Origin: Pseudomonas peradeniyensis
Lineage (GTDB): Bacteria; Pseudomonadota; Gammaproteobacteria; Pseudomonadales; Pseudomonadaceae
Direction of reading: 5' to 3'
Assembly: GCF_014268935.2 (NCBI RefSeq)
Contig: NZ_JABWRJ020000002.1
Location: forward strand, 550,001-614,000
Length of the DNA: 64,000 nt
In this document: piece after piece, positions 29,431 through 38,292 of the stretch
Layout: every line of letters begins with the position of its first letter
Numbering within the stretch: position 1 is the first letter of the stretch
Notes under the pieces: model-generated
What the model was told of the DNA's origin: nothing
Databases searched by the model: none
What the model saw: only the letters and a program-made list of their open reading frames with translations
Translations under genes and position numbers: made by a program

Positions 29431-29823
29431 ATGCAGCGCGGCCTTGGTCTGATCGAATTATTGATTGTCGTGGCGCTGATCGGCATGCTGGCAGCCATTG
29501 CCTACCCCAGCTACAGCGACCAGTTGCGCCGCGCCGCACGAAGCGAAGCGCTCGGCCTGCTGCAGGACGCGGCATTGCGCCTGGAGCAGCACCGCGCGCG
29601 CGTGGGCGGTTATGCCGACAACGAGCAGCTGACCACCGTGTTGCCCGCGGGCACACGCTACTACCGCCTGCAGGCCTGGCGCGACACTGACCGTTTCAGC
29701 CTGCGCGCCAGCCGTGTGCCCGAAGCCTTCATGGCGGATGACCGCTGCGGCGACTTCCTGCTCGACCAGGCGGGCGTGCGCGATAACACGGGCGCGGGCG
29801 ACGAGGTGTGCTGGGGAAGCTGA
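29431..29823 (+). CDS. pilE: Minor pilin PilE-type
   Basis: 130 residues with prepilin signal MQRGLGLIELLIVVALIGML and YPSYSDQLRRAARSEALGLL, the usual PilE continuation; two cysteines near the C-terminus (DDRCGDF and EVCWGS) form the D-region loop. Last gene of the minor pilin operon. The adhesin gene pilY1 expected between pilX and pilE is absent. Confidence 0.9.
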   Translation: MQRGLGLIELLIVVALIGMLAAIAYPSYSDQLRRAARSEALGLLQDAALRLEQHRARVGGYADNEQLTTVLPAGTRYYRLQAWRDTDRFSLRASRVPEAFMADDRCGDFLLDQAGVRDNTGAGDEVCWGS

Positions 29824-29876
29824 AGATCATGAGGTGCCCAGGCGCCGTGGAATTACTTCAGGTGTTGGATCGAACC

Positions 29877-30974
29877 ATGAGCAAGCAAGTAGTGATTGTC
29901 GGCGGCGGTGTCATCGGCCTGCTGACCGCGTTCAACCTGGCGGCGGATGTCGACCGGGTGGTGGTGTGCGACCAGGGCGAGGTGGGTCGGGAGTCGTCCT
30001 GGGCCGGTGGCGGGATCGTTTCGCCGCTGTACCCGTGGCGCTACAGCCCGGCGGTGACCGCCCTGGCGCACTGGTCGCAGGATTTTTATCCACAGCTGGG
30101 CGAGCGCCTGTTCGCCAGCACCGGGGTCGACCCCGAGGTGCATACCACCGGGCTGTACTGGCTGGATCTGGAAGACGAAACCGAGGCCCTGGCCTGGGCG
30201 GCGCGCGAGCATCGCCCGCTCAGCGCGGTGGATATCTCGGCGGCCTACGACGCCGTGCCGGTGCTTGGCCCGGGTTACCGCCATGCCATCTACATGGCGG
30301 GCGTGGCCAACGTGCGCAACCCGCGCCTGGTGAAGTCGCTGAAGGCCGCGCTGCAGGCGCTGCCGAACGTGACCCTGCGCGAGCATTGCCAGATCACCGG
30401 GTTCGTACATGAAAGTGGCCGCGTTACCGGTGTGCAGACCGAGGACGGTATGATTGCCGCTGACGATGTGGTGCTCAGCGCCGGTGCCTGGAGCGGTGAC
30501 CTGCTGCAGACTCTTGGGCTGACGCTGCCGGTGGAACCGGTGAAGGGGCAGATGATCCTGTTCAAGTGCGCCGAGGACTTCTTGCCGAGCATGGTCCTGG
30601 CCAAGGGGCGCTATGCGATCCCGCGCCGCGATGGGCATATCCTGGTGGGCAGTACGCTGGAGCATGCCGGCTACGACAAGACCCCGACCGGGGATGCGTT
30701 GGAGAGCCTGAAGGCCTCGGCGGTGGAGTTGCTGCCGGCCCTGGCGGAGGCCGAGGTAGTGGGGCATTGGGCTGGCTTGCGCCCTGGCTCGCCAGAAGGT
30801 ATCCCGTATATCGGCGCGGTGCCGGGGCATGAAGGGCTATGGCTGAACTGCGGGCATTACCGCAACGGGCTGGTGCTGGCGCCGGCGTCGTGCCAGCTGT
30901 TCGGCGATTTGTTGCTGGGGCGCGAGCCGATCATCGATCCGGCGCCGTATGCGCCTGGGGGGCGTCTGGGCTGA
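29877..30974 (+). CDS. thiO: Glycine oxidase ThiO
   Basis: 365 residues of the DAO family. FAD-binding motif VVIVGGGVIGLLTAFNLA is at residues 5-22, and HWAGLRPGSPEGIPYIG near residue 315 closes the FAD site. ThiO oxidises glycine to iminoglycine for the thiazole moiety of thiamine. ATG at 29877 begins just before the Rossmann strand; the frame is open further upstream. It follows pilE by 53 bases and is followed by a REP pair. Confidence 0.9.
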   Translation: MSKQVVIVGGGVIGLLTAFNLAADVDRVVVCDQGEVGRESSWAGGGIVSPLYPWRYSPAVTALAHWSQDFYPQLGERLFASTGVDPEVHTTGLYWLDLEDETEALAWAAREHRPLSAVDISAAYDAVPVLGPGYRHAIYMAGVANVRNPRLVKSLKAALQALPNVTLREHCQITGFVHESGRVTGVQTEDGMIAADDVVLSAGAWSGDLLQTLGLTLPVEPVKGQMILFKCAEDFLPSMVLAKGRYAIPRRDGHILVGSTLEHAGYDKTPTGDALESLKASAVELLPALAEAEVVGHWAGLRPGSPEGIPYIGAVPGHEGLWLNCGHYRNGLVLAPASCQLFGDLLLGREPIIDPAPYAPGGRLG

Positions 30975-31002
30975 GTTTGCCGGGCCCGCTGTGCGGGCCT
31001 TT

Positions 31003-31064
31003 CGCCGGCAAGCCGGCTCCCACAGGAGCAGCACGAGCCCCTTGTGGGAGCCGGCTTGCCGGCG
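31003..31064. repeat. REP pair (BIME-like)
   Basis: Inverted units CGCCGGCAAGCCGGCTCCCA and TGGGAGCCGGCTTGCCGGCG separated by about 22 bases, between thiO and the small zinc-finger gene. Confidence 0.9.
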
Positions 31065-31118
31065 ATGAGGCCGGTACAGACAGTGCAGTTGTTCCTGCTG
31101 CAATCGCGAAAGCGTTTC

Positions 31119-31349
31119 TCAGCGCTGCTGCCCTGGCCCCTGCTCCAGATGTTGCTGGCTGCAATACCACTCATTGCCCAGCTGCAACGCCCGGTCATTG
31201 GGCAGGTGCACGCCGCAATGGGCGCAGCGCACCATCTTCAGCGGGTCCTGCAGGCGCGGCTCGGCAGGTGATTGCTGACTGGTCTTGAACTTGCGCCACA
31301 GCCAGAACGCGGCGGCGATCAGGGCGATCCAGAAGAGTAGGCGAACCAT
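31119..31349 (-). CDS. Small membrane protein with C-terminal zinc-finger-like motif (PP0621 family)
   Basis: 76 residues: an N-terminal membrane segment (LLFWIALIAAAFWLWRKF) and a cytoplasmic tail with CAHCGVHLPNDRAL and CSQQH, a CxxC...CxxxH pattern. I recognise it as a conserved Pseudomonas small protein; its role is unknown. It is downstream of bamD on the same strand, beyond the bamD terminator. Confidence 0.75.
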   Translation of the reverse strand: MVRLLFWIALIAAAFWLWRKFKTSQQSPAEPRLQDPLKMVRCAHCGVHLPNDRALQLGNEWYCSQQHLEQGPGQQR

Positions 31350-31399
31350 GGTGTCCAGCTTGTCGAGAAAAGAAGCCGACAGTCTAGGACGCAGGCATG

Positions 31400-31430
31400 A
31401 AAAAAGGGAGGCCTCGGGCCTCCCTTTCTT
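31400..31430 (-). terminator. Terminator of bamD
   Basis: AAAGGGAGGCC and GGCCTCCCTTT arms with flanking A and T tracts, 14 bases after the bamD stop codon. Confidence 0.88.
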
Positions 31431-31443
31431 TGCGTGCGTGGTA

Positions 31444-32463
31444 TCAGTCGAACAGACCGAAGGTCATGTAGCTGAACCAGGAACGGTCCTTCTCGGCTTC
31501 CTTCGGACCTTCCGGCAGGATCGGGTCGCCGTTCTCGTCCTTGGGCAGCAGCTCTTCGGGCATTTCCGAGCGAGCATCCTGGAACTGCTTGACCACGTCC
31601 TGGTTGGCGCGGGTCTCGCCCGGCGGCAGTGGCGCCTGGGTGTCGATCAGGCCCAGGGTGGCCTTGGACAGCCACGAGCGGTTGCCGTTTTCATCCACTT
31701 TGGCGACGAACTGGCCATCGACCAGGCTCGGGTGGTCCGGGTAGTTGAGCTTGAGGGTCTCGAGGCTGGTGGCCGCCAGTTCGTCCAGGTGCATGCGCTG
31801 GTACGACTCGACCATCACCGCCAGGCCATCGCCCACCGACGGGGTTTCCTGGAAGTTCTCCACCACGTAGCGGCCACGGTTGGCGGCGGCCACATAGGCC
31901 TCGCGGCTCAGGTAGTAGTTGGCCACGTGGATTTCGTAGGAGGCCAGCAGGTTGCGCAGGTAGATCATGCGCTGCTTGGCGTCCGGGGCGTAGCGGCTGT
32001 TGGGGAAGCGGCTGGTCAGCTGGGCGAACTCGTTGTACGAGTCGCGGGCGGCGCCCGGGTCACGCTTGGTCATGTCCAGCGGCAGGAAGCGCGCCAGCAG
32101 GCCACGGTCCTGGTCGAACGAGGTCAGGCCCTTGAGGTAGTAGGCGTAGTCGACGTTCGGGTGCTGCGGGTGCAGGCGGATGAAGCGCTCGGCGGCGGAC
32201 TTGGCGGCCTCGGGCTCGGAGTTCTTGTAGTTGGCGTAGATCAGCTCGAGCTGGGCCTGGTCGGCGTAGCGGCCGAACGGGTAGCGCGATTCCAGGGCCT
32301 TGAGCTTGTTCACGGCGCTGGTGTAGCTGGAGTTGTCCAGGTCGGCCTGCGCCTGCTGGTACAGCTCGGCCTCGCTGAGGTTCTCGTCAATGACTTCCTT
32401 GTTCGAGGAACAGGCAGCGGTGAGCCCGAGGATGGCGATCAGCAGCAGGTGTTTCACTTGCAT
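31444..32463 (-). CDS. bamD: Outer-membrane assembly lipoprotein BamD
   Basis: 339 residues. Lipoprotein signal peptide [20 protein letters not shown] with lipobox LTAAC. Tetratricopeptide repeats follow ([60 protein letters not shown]). BamD is the essential partner of BamA in inserting barrel proteins such as the TonB receptor at 12.7 kb. The C-terminal about 90 residues are longer than in E. coli (245 aa) and end with a charged tail. ATG at 32463 chosen from the signal peptide. Divergent from rluD. Confidence 0.95.
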   Translation of the reverse strand: MQVKHLLLIAILGLTAACSSNKEVIDENLSEAELYQQAQADLDNSSYTSAVNKLKALESRYPFGRYADQAQLELIYANYKNSEPEAAKSAAERFIRLHPQHPNVDYAYYLKGLTSFDQDRGLLARFLPLDMTKRDPGAARDSYNEFAQLTSRFPNSRYAPDAKQRMIYLRNLLASYEIHVANYYLSREAYVAAANRGRYVVENFQETPSVGDGLAVMVESYQRMHLDELAATSLETLKLNYPDHPSLVDGQFVAKVDENGNRSWLSKATLGLIDTQAPLPPGETRANQDVVKQFQDARSEMPEELLPKDENGDPILPEGPKEAEKDRSWFSYMTFGLFD

Positions 32464-32612
32464 GGCGGCTTGCGTCCCTTTGACGGCCGCTGTCTTGGGC
32501 GGTGCCGTCCTGTTATGATGAGCGCCCCCGGCCAAACCCCGGGGCAAAAGAAGCCGTATTTAACCACAAGCGCGCAGCCGAAACCAAAGGCTGAACGCCC
32601 GTCGATTCGAGC

Positions 32613-33575
32613 ATGTCCGAGATCATTCAACTTAGCGCAGAGGTCCCGTCCGAACTGGGCGGCCAACGCCTCGACCAGGTCGCCGCCCAATTGTTCGCCG
32701 AGTACTCGCGTTCGCGCCTGTCCTCGTGGATCAAGGATGGCCGCCTGACCGTCGATGGCGCGGTGCTGCGACCGCGCGACACCGTCCACACCGGCTCCAT
32801 CCTGGCCCTCGAAGCCGAGCAGGAGGCCCAGGGCGAATGGGTGGCTCAGGACATCGAGCTGGACATCGTCTACGAGGACGACCAGATCCTGGTGATCAAC
32901 AAGCCCGCCGGGCTGGTGGTCCACCCGGCGGCTGGTCACCCCGACGGCACCCTGCTCAACGCCCTGTTGCACCATGTCCCGGACATCGTCAACGTGCCGC
33001 GCGCCGGTATCGTGCACCGCCTGGACAAGGACACCACTGGTCTGATGGTGGTGGCCAAGACCCTGCAGGCGCAGACCAACCTCGTCGACCAGCTGCAAAA
33101 GCGTTCGGTCAGCCGTATCTACGAGTGCATCGTGGTCGGCGTGGTGATCGCCGGTGGCAAGATCGACGCGCCGATCGGCCGTCACGGCGGCGAGCGCCAG
33201 CGCATGGCGGTGACCGAGGGCGGCAAGCCGGCCGTCAGCCACTACCGCGTGCTCAAGCGCTTCCGTTCGCACACCCATGTGCGGGTCAAGCTGGAAACCG
33301 GCCGCACCCACCAGATCCGTGTGCACATGGCGCATGTCGGCTATCCGCTGGTCGGCGACCAGACCTACGGTGCACGCTTCCGCATCCCGCCGGCCGCCAG
33401 CGTGGCCATGGTCGAGGCGGTCAAGCACTTCCCGCGTCAGGCCCTGCACGCGCGCTTCCTGGCGCTGGACCACCCGACCACGGGTGAGCGCATGGAATGG
33501 AAGTCGGAGTTGCCGGACGACTTCCAGTGGCTGCTGTCGCTGCTTGACCAGGACCGCGAGAGCTTTATCGGATGA
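32613..33575 (+). CDS. rluD: 23S rRNA pseudouridine synthase RluD
   Basis: 320 residues. An S4 RNA-binding domain (GGQRLDQVAAQLFAEYSRSR) is followed by the RluA-type catalytic domain with AGIVHRLDKDTTGLMVVAKT, where the Asp is the catalytic nucleophile. Forms pseudouridines in helix 69 of 23S rRNA. Divergent from bamD and overlapping pgeF by four bases, the conserved order. Confidence 0.97.
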   Translation: MSEIIQLSAEVPSELGGQRLDQVAAQLFAEYSRSRLSSWIKDGRLTVDGAVLRPRDTVHTGSILALEAEQEAQGEWVAQDIELDIVYEDDQILVINKPAGLVVHPAAGHPDGTLLNALLHHVPDIVNVPRAGIVHRLDKDTTGLMVVAKTLQAQTNLVDQLQKRSVSRIYECIVVGVVIAGGKIDAPIGRHGGERQRMAVTEGGKPAVSHYRVLKRFRSHTHVRVKLETGRTHQIRVHMAHVGYPLVGDQTYGARFRIPPAASVAMVEAVKHFPRQALHARFLALDHPTTGERMEWKSELPDDFQWLLSLLDQDRESFIG

Positions 33576-34312
33576 GTGGCCTGACGCAGTCGCTGATCCT
33601 CCCCGACTGGCCGGCCCCGGCCTCGGTTCGCGCCTGCGTCACCACCCGCGAGGGCGGCGTCAGCCTGCCGCCCTATGAATCCTTCAATCTTGGCGACCAT
33701 GTGGGCGATGACCCGCAGGCGGTCGCCGAGAACCGTCGTCGCCTGAGCGACGAATTCGCCATCCAGCCCGCCTGGCTCAAGCAGGTGCATGGGCTGGTGG
33801 TGGCGGATGCCAATCCCGCCGTGGTTGCCGAAGCCGATGCCAGCTGGACCGACCAGCCGGGCATCGCCTGCACCGTGATGACCGCCGATTGCCTGCCTGC
33901 CCTGTTTTGTGACCGCGCCGGTACCCGAGTGGCGGCCGCCCATGCCGGCTGGCGCGGGCTGGCCGGTGGCGTGCTGGAGGCCACCCTCGACCGCCTGGCG
34001 CTGGCGCCTGAAGAGGTAATGGTGTGGCTGGGGCCTGCGATTGGGCCGCAGGCGTTCGAGGTGGGGCTGGAAGTGCGCGATGCCTTCACCGCCGTGCATC
34101 CCGAGGCGGCTGAGGCGTTTGTCGAGGGCGAGCGTCCGGGCAAGCTGATGGCCGATATCTACCAGCTGGCGCGGATTCGCCTGGCGGCGCGTGGCGTTAC
34201 CGCCGTTTATGGTGGCGGCTTCTGCACGGTCAGCGATCCACGCTTCTTCTCCTATCGTCGCACCCCGCAGGGTGGGCGCTTTGCTTCGTTGGTCTGGTTA
34301 CAGGCTTTATGA
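33572..34312 (+). CDS. pgeF: Multicopper-oxidase-fold (YfiH/PgeF) purine nucleoside phosphorylase / peptidoglycan editing factor
   Basis: 246 residues. Metal-site residues are in LKQVHG, TADCLPALF and AAHAGWRGLAGGV, the His-Cys-His set of the DUF152 family, followed by GPAIGPQAFEVG. Members act on purine nucleosides and in E. coli affect fidelity of peptidoglycan stem composition. Translationally coupled to rluD (ATGA). Confidence 0.92.
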   Translation: MSGLTQSLILPDWPAPASVRACVTTREGGVSLPPYESFNLGDHVGDDPQAVAENRRRLSDEFAIQPAWLKQVHGLVVADANPAVVAEADASWTDQPGIACTVMTADCLPALFCDRAGTRVAAAHAGWRGLAGGVLEATLDRLALAPEEVMVWLGPAIGPQAFEVGLEVRDAFTAVHPEAAEAFVEGERPGKLMADIYQLARIRLAARGVTAVYGGGFCTVSDPRFFSYRRTPQGGRFASLVWLQAL

Positions 34313-34331
34313 CGCCGGGGGCGCTATGCGC

Positions 34332-34404
34332 CCCTTTCGCCGGCAAGCCGGCTCCCACAGGAAAGCAGCGTCACCTTGTGGGAGCCGGCTTGCCGGCGAA
34401 AGGG
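34332..34404. repeat. REP pair (BIME-like)
   Basis: CCCTTTCGCCGGCAAGCCGG and CCGGCTTGCCGGCGAAAGGG in inverted orientation with a 30-base spacer containing TCCCACAG/TGTGGGA extensions. Located 20 bases after the pgeF stop. Confidence 0.9.
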
Positions 34405-34459
34405 CTGCAAAGCAGCCCCAGCCATTCAGCGCCTGCTGATCCGTGTCAACCCCGCTACG

Positions 34460-34489
34460 CTTGAATCTTCCAGAATCACCCTTATCTAT
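34460..34489 (+). promoter_or_regulatory. Sigma32 (heat-shock) promoter of clpB
   Basis: CTTGAAT at 34460-34466 and CCCTTATCTAT at 34479-34489, separated by 12 bases, resemble the sigma32 consensus CTTGAAA - CCCCATNT. It lies about 75 bases before the clpB ATG, as expected for a heat-shock gene. Confidence 0.65.
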
Positions 34490-34564
34490 TGGTCATCTCA
34501 GGCAGGTTCTTCATTACAGGTGCTGTCCATCGCTCCGCCTGCCCTTTAAAGGAAGGTATCCCCC

Positions 34565-37129
34565 ATGCGAATAGACCGACTGACCAGCAAGCTGCAACTC
34601 GCGTTATCCGACTCCCAATCCCTGGCCGTGGGCATGGACCACCCGGCCATCGAGCCCCTGCACCTGCTGCAGGCGCTGATCGACCAGCAGGGCGGCTCGA
34701 TCAAGCCGCTGCTGATGCAGGTCGGCTTCGACATCAACAGCCTGCGCAAGGCGTTGACCAAGGAGCTCGACCAGCTGCCGAAGATCCAGAATCCGACCGG
34801 CGACGTGAACATGTCCCAGGACTTGGCGCGCCTGCTCAACCAGGCCGACCGCCTGGCCCAGCAGAAGGGCGACCAGTTCATCTCCAGCGAGCTGGTGCTG
34901 CTCGCCGCCATGGACGAGAACAGCAAGGTCGGCAAGCTGCTGCTCGGCCAGGGCGTGAGCAAGAAGGCCCTGGAGAACGCCATCAACAACCTGCGCGGCG
35001 GCGCGGCGGTGAACGACGCCAATGCCGAGGAATCGCGCCAGGCCCTGGACAAGTACACCGTCGACCTGACCAAGCGCGCCGAGGAAGGCAAGCTCGACCC
35101 GGTGATCGGCCGTGACGACGAGATCCGCCGCACCATCCAGGTGCTGCAACGCCGGACCAAGAACAACCCGGTGCTGATCGGCGAGCCCGGCGTGGGCAAG
35201 ACCGCCATCGCCGAGGGCCTGGCCCAGCGCATCATCAACGGCGAGGTGCCCGACGGCCTGAAAGGCAAGCGCCTGCTGGCTCTGGACATGGGCGCGCTGA
35301 TCGCCGGCGCCAAGTACCGCGGCGAGTTCGAAGAGCGCCTCAAAGGCCTGCTCAACGAACTGAGCAAGCAGGAAGGCCAGATCATCCTGTTCATCGACGA
35401 ACTGCACACCATGGTCGGCGCCGGCAAGGGCGAGGGCGCCATGGACGCCGGCAACATGCTCAAGCCGGCCCTGGCCCGTGGCGAGCTGCATTGCGTCGGC
35501 GCCACCACGCTCAACGAATACCGCCAGTTCATCGAGAAGGACGCCGCCCTCGAGCGTCGTTTCCAGAAGGTGCTGGTCGAAGAGCCGAGCGAGGAAGACA
35601 CCATCGCCATCCTGCGCGGCCTGAAAGAACGCTATGAAGTGCACCACAAGGTGGCCATCACCGACGGCGCCATCATTGCCGCGGCCAAGCTCAGCCACCG
35701 CTACATCACCGACCGCCAGCTGCCGGACAAGGCCATCGACCTGATCGACGAAGCCGCCAGCCGCATCCGCATGGAGATCGACTCCAAGCCGGAAGTGCTC
35801 GACCGCCTCGACCGTCGCCTGATCCAGCTGAAGGTGGAATCCCAGGCACTGAAGAAAGAGGAAGATGAAGCTGCGAAGAAGCGCCTGGAGAAGCTGACCG
35901 AGGAAATCGACCGCCTGGAGCGCGAGTACGCCGACCTCGAAGAGATCTGGGCCTCGGAAAAAGCCGAAGTGCAGGGCTCGGCGCAGATCCAGCAGAAGAT
36001 CGAACAGGCCCGCCAGGAGTTGGAAGCCGCCCGCCGCAAGGGCGACCTCAGCCGTATGGCCGAGCTGCAGTACGGGGTCATCCCGGACCTGGAGCGCAGC
36101 CTGCAGATGGTCGACCAGCACGGCAAGACCGACAACCAGTTGCTGCGCAACAAGGTCACCGAGGAAGAGATTGCCGAGGTGGTGTCCAAGTGGACCGGCA
36201 TCCCCGTGGCCAAGATGCTCGAAGGCGAGCGTGAGAAGCTGCTGAAGATGGAAAGCCTGCTGCATGAACGGGTGATCGGCCAGGACGAGGCGGTAACCGC
36301 CGTGGCCAACGCCGTGCGCCGTTCCCGCGCCGGGTTGTCCGACCCGAACCGCCCCAGCGGCTCGTTCCTGTTCCTCGGCCCTACCGGCGTGGGCAAGACC
36401 GAACTGTGCAAGGCGCTGGCCGAGTTCCTGTTCGACACCGAAGAGGCCATGGTGCGCATCGACATGTCCGAGTTCATGGAGAAACACTCCGTGGCTCGCC
36501 TGATCGGCGCCCCGCCAGGCTACGTGGGTTATGAAGAGGGCGGCTACCTGACCGAGGCCGTGCGTCGCAAGCCTTACTCGGTGGTACTGCTCGACGAGGT
36601 GGAGAAGGCCCACCCGGATGTGTTCAACGTGCTGCTGCAGGTGCTGGAAGACGGCCGCCTGACCGACAGCCATGGCCGTACCGTGGACTTCCGCAACACG
36701 GTGATCGTGATGACCTCCAACCTGGGCTCGGCGCAGATCCAGGAACTGGCCGGTGATCGCGAGGCGCAGCGCGCGGCGGTAATGGACGCGGTGGGTTCGC
36801 ACTTCCGTCCGGAGTTCATCAACCGCATCGACGAAGTGGTGGTGTTCGAGCCCCTGGGCCGCGAGCAGATCGCCGGCATCACCGAGATCCAGCTCGGCCG
36901 CCTGCGCGGTCGCCTGGCCGAGCGCGAGTTGAGCCTGAGCCTGAGCCCGGAGGCGTTGGACAAGCTGATCGCCGTCGGTTACGACCCGGTGTATGGCGCA
37001 CGGCCGCTCAAGCGTGCGATCCAGCGCTGGATCGAGAACCCGCTGGCGCAGTTGATCCTGTCTGGCGAGTTCCTGCCGGGTGCGGCGATCACTGCGAAGG
37101 TGCAGGGCGAGGAAATTGTCTTCGCCTGA
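34565..37129 (+). CDS. clpB: ATP-dependent disaggregase ClpB
   Basis: 854 residues: Clp N domain, first AAA+ domain (Walker [15 protein letters not shown], near residue 205), coiled-coil middle domain (about 410-525, [20 protein letters not shown]), second AAA+ domain ([14 protein letters not shown] near residue 605). Works with DnaK to rescue aggregated proteins. ATG at 34565 follows AAAGGAAGG. Sigma32-like promoter upstream and hairpin terminator downstream. Confidence 0.98.
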   Translation: MRIDRLTSKLQLALSDSQSLAVGMDHPAIEPLHLLQALIDQQGGSIKPLLMQVGFDINSLRKALTKELDQLPKIQNPTGDVNMSQDLARLLNQADRLAQQKGDQFISSELVLLAAMDENSKVGKLLLGQGVSKKALENAINNLRGGAAVNDANAEESRQALDKYTVDLTKRAEEGKLDPVIGRDDEIRRTIQVLQRRTKNNPVLIGEPGVGKTAIAEGLAQRIINGEVPDGLKGKRLLALDMGALIAGAKYRGEFEERLKGLLNELSKQEGQIILFIDELHTMVGAGKGEGAMDAGNMLKPALARGELHCVGATTLNEYRQFIEKDAALERRFQKVLVEEPSEEDTIAILRGLKERYEVHHKVAITDGAIIAAAKLSHRYITDRQLPDKAIDLIDEAASRIRMEIDSKPEVLDRLDRRLIQLKVESQALKKEEDEAAKKRLEKLTEEIDRLEREYADLEEIWASEKAEVQGSAQIQQKIEQARQELEAARRKGDLSRMAELQYGVIPDLERSLQMVDQHGKTDNQLLRNKVTEEEIAEVVSKWTGIPVAKMLEGEREKLLKMESLLHERVIGQDEAVTAVANAVRRSRAGLSDPNRPSGSFLFLGPTGVGKTELCKALAEFLFDTEEAMVRIDMSEFMEKHSVARLIGAPPGYVGYEEGGYLTEAVRRKPYSVVLLDEVEKAHPDVFNVLLQVLEDGRLTDSHGRTVDFRNTVIVMTSNLGSAQIQELAGDREAQRAAVMDAVGSHFRPEFINRIDEVVVFEPLGREQIAGITEIQLGRLRGRLAERELSLSLSPEALDKLIAVGYDPVYGARPLKRAIQRWIENPLAQLILSGEFLPGAAITAKVQGEEIVFA

Positions 37130-37147
37130 TCCCGGCACTAAACGAAG

Positions 37148-37172
37148 AGCCCCGCGAAAGCGGGGCTTTTTT
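37148..37172 (+). terminator. Terminator of clpB
   Basis: AGCCCCGC and GCGGGGCT arms with loop GAAA and a following T6 run, 18 bases after the clpB stop. Confidence 0.93.
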
Positions 37173-37192
37173 ATGTGGGTCATCCCGACGCC

Positions 37193-37285
37193 ATCGCGGG
37201 GCAAGCCCGCTCCCACGCAGATCGGTGCCACCATGTATCCTATGCGTGGGAGTGATCAGTGTGGGAGCGGGCTTGCCCCGCGATA
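37193..37285. repeat. REP pair (BIME-like) with an extra partial unit
   Basis: ATCGCGGGGCAAGCCCGCTC and its inverse GAGCGGGCTTGCCCCGCGAT flank a centre that holds another GCGTGGGAG half-unit. It follows the clpB terminator. Confidence 0.9.
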
Positions 37286-37360
37286 AGGCCAGTGCGGGCG
37301 CCGCAAACCCCTGATTTTCCGGCTTCCTACCTAACTTGCTGAAAATTTTGAAAAAAGTGC

Positions 37361-37389
37361 TTGCACAAAATTCAGAGTGCCCCTAATAT
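37361..37389 (+). promoter_or_regulatory. Upstream sigma70 promoter (P1) of the tRNA operon
   Basis: TTGCAC (37361-37366) and TAATAT (37384-37389) with a 17-base spacer. The bases just after are GC-rich (TCGCCCCGC), a discriminator type linked to stringent control. An A/T-rich stretch lies upstream. Confidence 0.6.
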
Positions 37390-37480
37390 TCGCCCCGCTG
37401 TCAGGCACTGAGCGAATCACCAGCAACATCGGAGATCGCAAAACAACTTACAAATCAGTAAGTTGAACGAAAAAAAGTGG

Positions 37481-37508
37481 TTGACAAGCAAAACGAAGAA
37501 TGTAGAAT
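37481..37508 (+). promoter_or_regulatory. Proximal sigma70 promoter (P2) of the tRNA operon
   Basis: TTGACA (37481-37486) and TAGAAT (37503-37508) with a 16-base spacer, followed by a GC-rich discriminator (AGCCGGCC). It lies about 95 bases before tRNA-Asn and is the strongest promoter match in the window. Confidence 0.8.
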
Positions 37509-37603
37509 AGCCGGCCTCAGCAGCGACAACGCGAAAGCGAAGCAGCTAAAGAGTTCGAAGCTAACACAGACTTCGAAGCAGTAAAGATGTACCGAAGTTC
37601 AGT

Positions 37604-37679
37604 TCCGCGATAGCTCAGTCGGTAGAGCAAATGACTGTTAATCATTGGGTCCCTGGTTCGAGTCCAGGTCGCGGAGCCA
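37604..37679 (+). tRNA. tRNA-Asn (anticodon GTT)
   Basis: 76 nt with acceptor TCCGCGA / TCGCGGA, D arm TAGCTCAGTCGG, anticodon loop CTGTTAA, T arm CTGGTTCGAGTCCAG and encoded CCA. First of three tRNAs in an operon. Confidence 0.97.
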
Positions 37680-37683
37680 ATCT

Positions 37684-37760
37684 CGGGGTGTAGCGCAGTC
37701 CGGTAGCGCGCCTGCTTTGGGAGCAGGATGTCAGGAGTTCGAATCCCCTCACCCCGACCA
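37684..37760 (+). tRNA. tRNA-Pro (anticodon TGG)
   Basis: 77 nt with acceptor CGGGGTG / CACCCCG, anticodon loop TTTGGGA, T arm AGGAGTTCGAATCCCCT and encoded CCA. Four bases after tRNA-Asn. Confidence 0.97.
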
Positions 37761-37766
37761 TTTTCC

Positions 37767-37842
37767 GGGTCGTTAGCTCAGTTGGTAGAGCAGTTGGCTT
37801 TTAACCAATTGGTCGTAGGTTCGAATCCTACACGACCCACCA
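37767..37842 (+). tRNA. tRNA-Lys (anticodon TTT)
   Basis: 76 nt with acceptor GGGTCGT / ACGACCC, anticodon loop CTTTTAA, T arm TAGGTTCGAATCCTA and encoded CCA. Last tRNA of the operon. Confidence 0.97.
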
Positions 37843-37845
37843 TGT

Positions 37846-37882
37846 AAAAAGGGCATCTCGACTGAGATGCCCTTTTTCTTTT
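37846..37882 (+). terminator. Terminator of the tRNA operon
   Basis: AAAAAGGGCATCTC and GAGATGCCCTTTTT arms with a short loop and a long T-rich tail, directly after tRNA-Lys. Confidence 0.93.
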
Positions 37883-37887
37883 GTCCG

Positions 37888-38030
37888 CGATTTATGCCCC
37901 CACCCTGGCTACCCTGTGGCTTCTGCCCGCAGGAGCGCCGCGCATGCCCTTCAGCGCCCGTATTCACATCACTGCCGTCGTGTTCATTCTGCTCGGCTTT
38001 CTCCGTCGACCAGCTTCGGTGCGTGCTTGA
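37888..38030 (+). pseudogene. Diverged duplicate of the 5' end of the downstream reductase gene
   Basis: From CGATTTAT at 37888 to about 37975 the sequence parallels 41081-41170, the leader and first codons of the dihydrofolate-reductase-family gene. The ribosome-binding stretch CCCGCAGGAGCGCCGCGCATG is the same in both, with a start at 37944 giving MPFSARIHI in place of MSLRARVFI. After about a dozen codons similarity ends, and the frame stops after 28 residues. It looks like a truncated copy left at one side of the insert that runs to about 41.1 kb. The remaining bases to 38292 show no gene; a weak TTGACA at 38113 may start the next operon. Confidence 0.7.
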
Positions 38031-38292
38031 GCCCCCTGTGCCGCCAATCCGTTGAAGCCCGAGTCGGCCTTTATGGCGTCTGTTTCAAAAAGTAAAAATG
38101 GCTGAACGGTTGTTGACAGGCGGCACACCGTGAAAATACCATTCGCGTGCTGATGTTCTTCAGTCGTAAGCGTTTACGTTAGCCAACGCGACAACGGTGA
38201 CAGATATGTTACTGTGGGTCGCTATTGGTTAACTCTCTTCCTCTCGCGCCCTAACAGTTCACATATACGTCACTCACCTTGAGTAGATGTAA

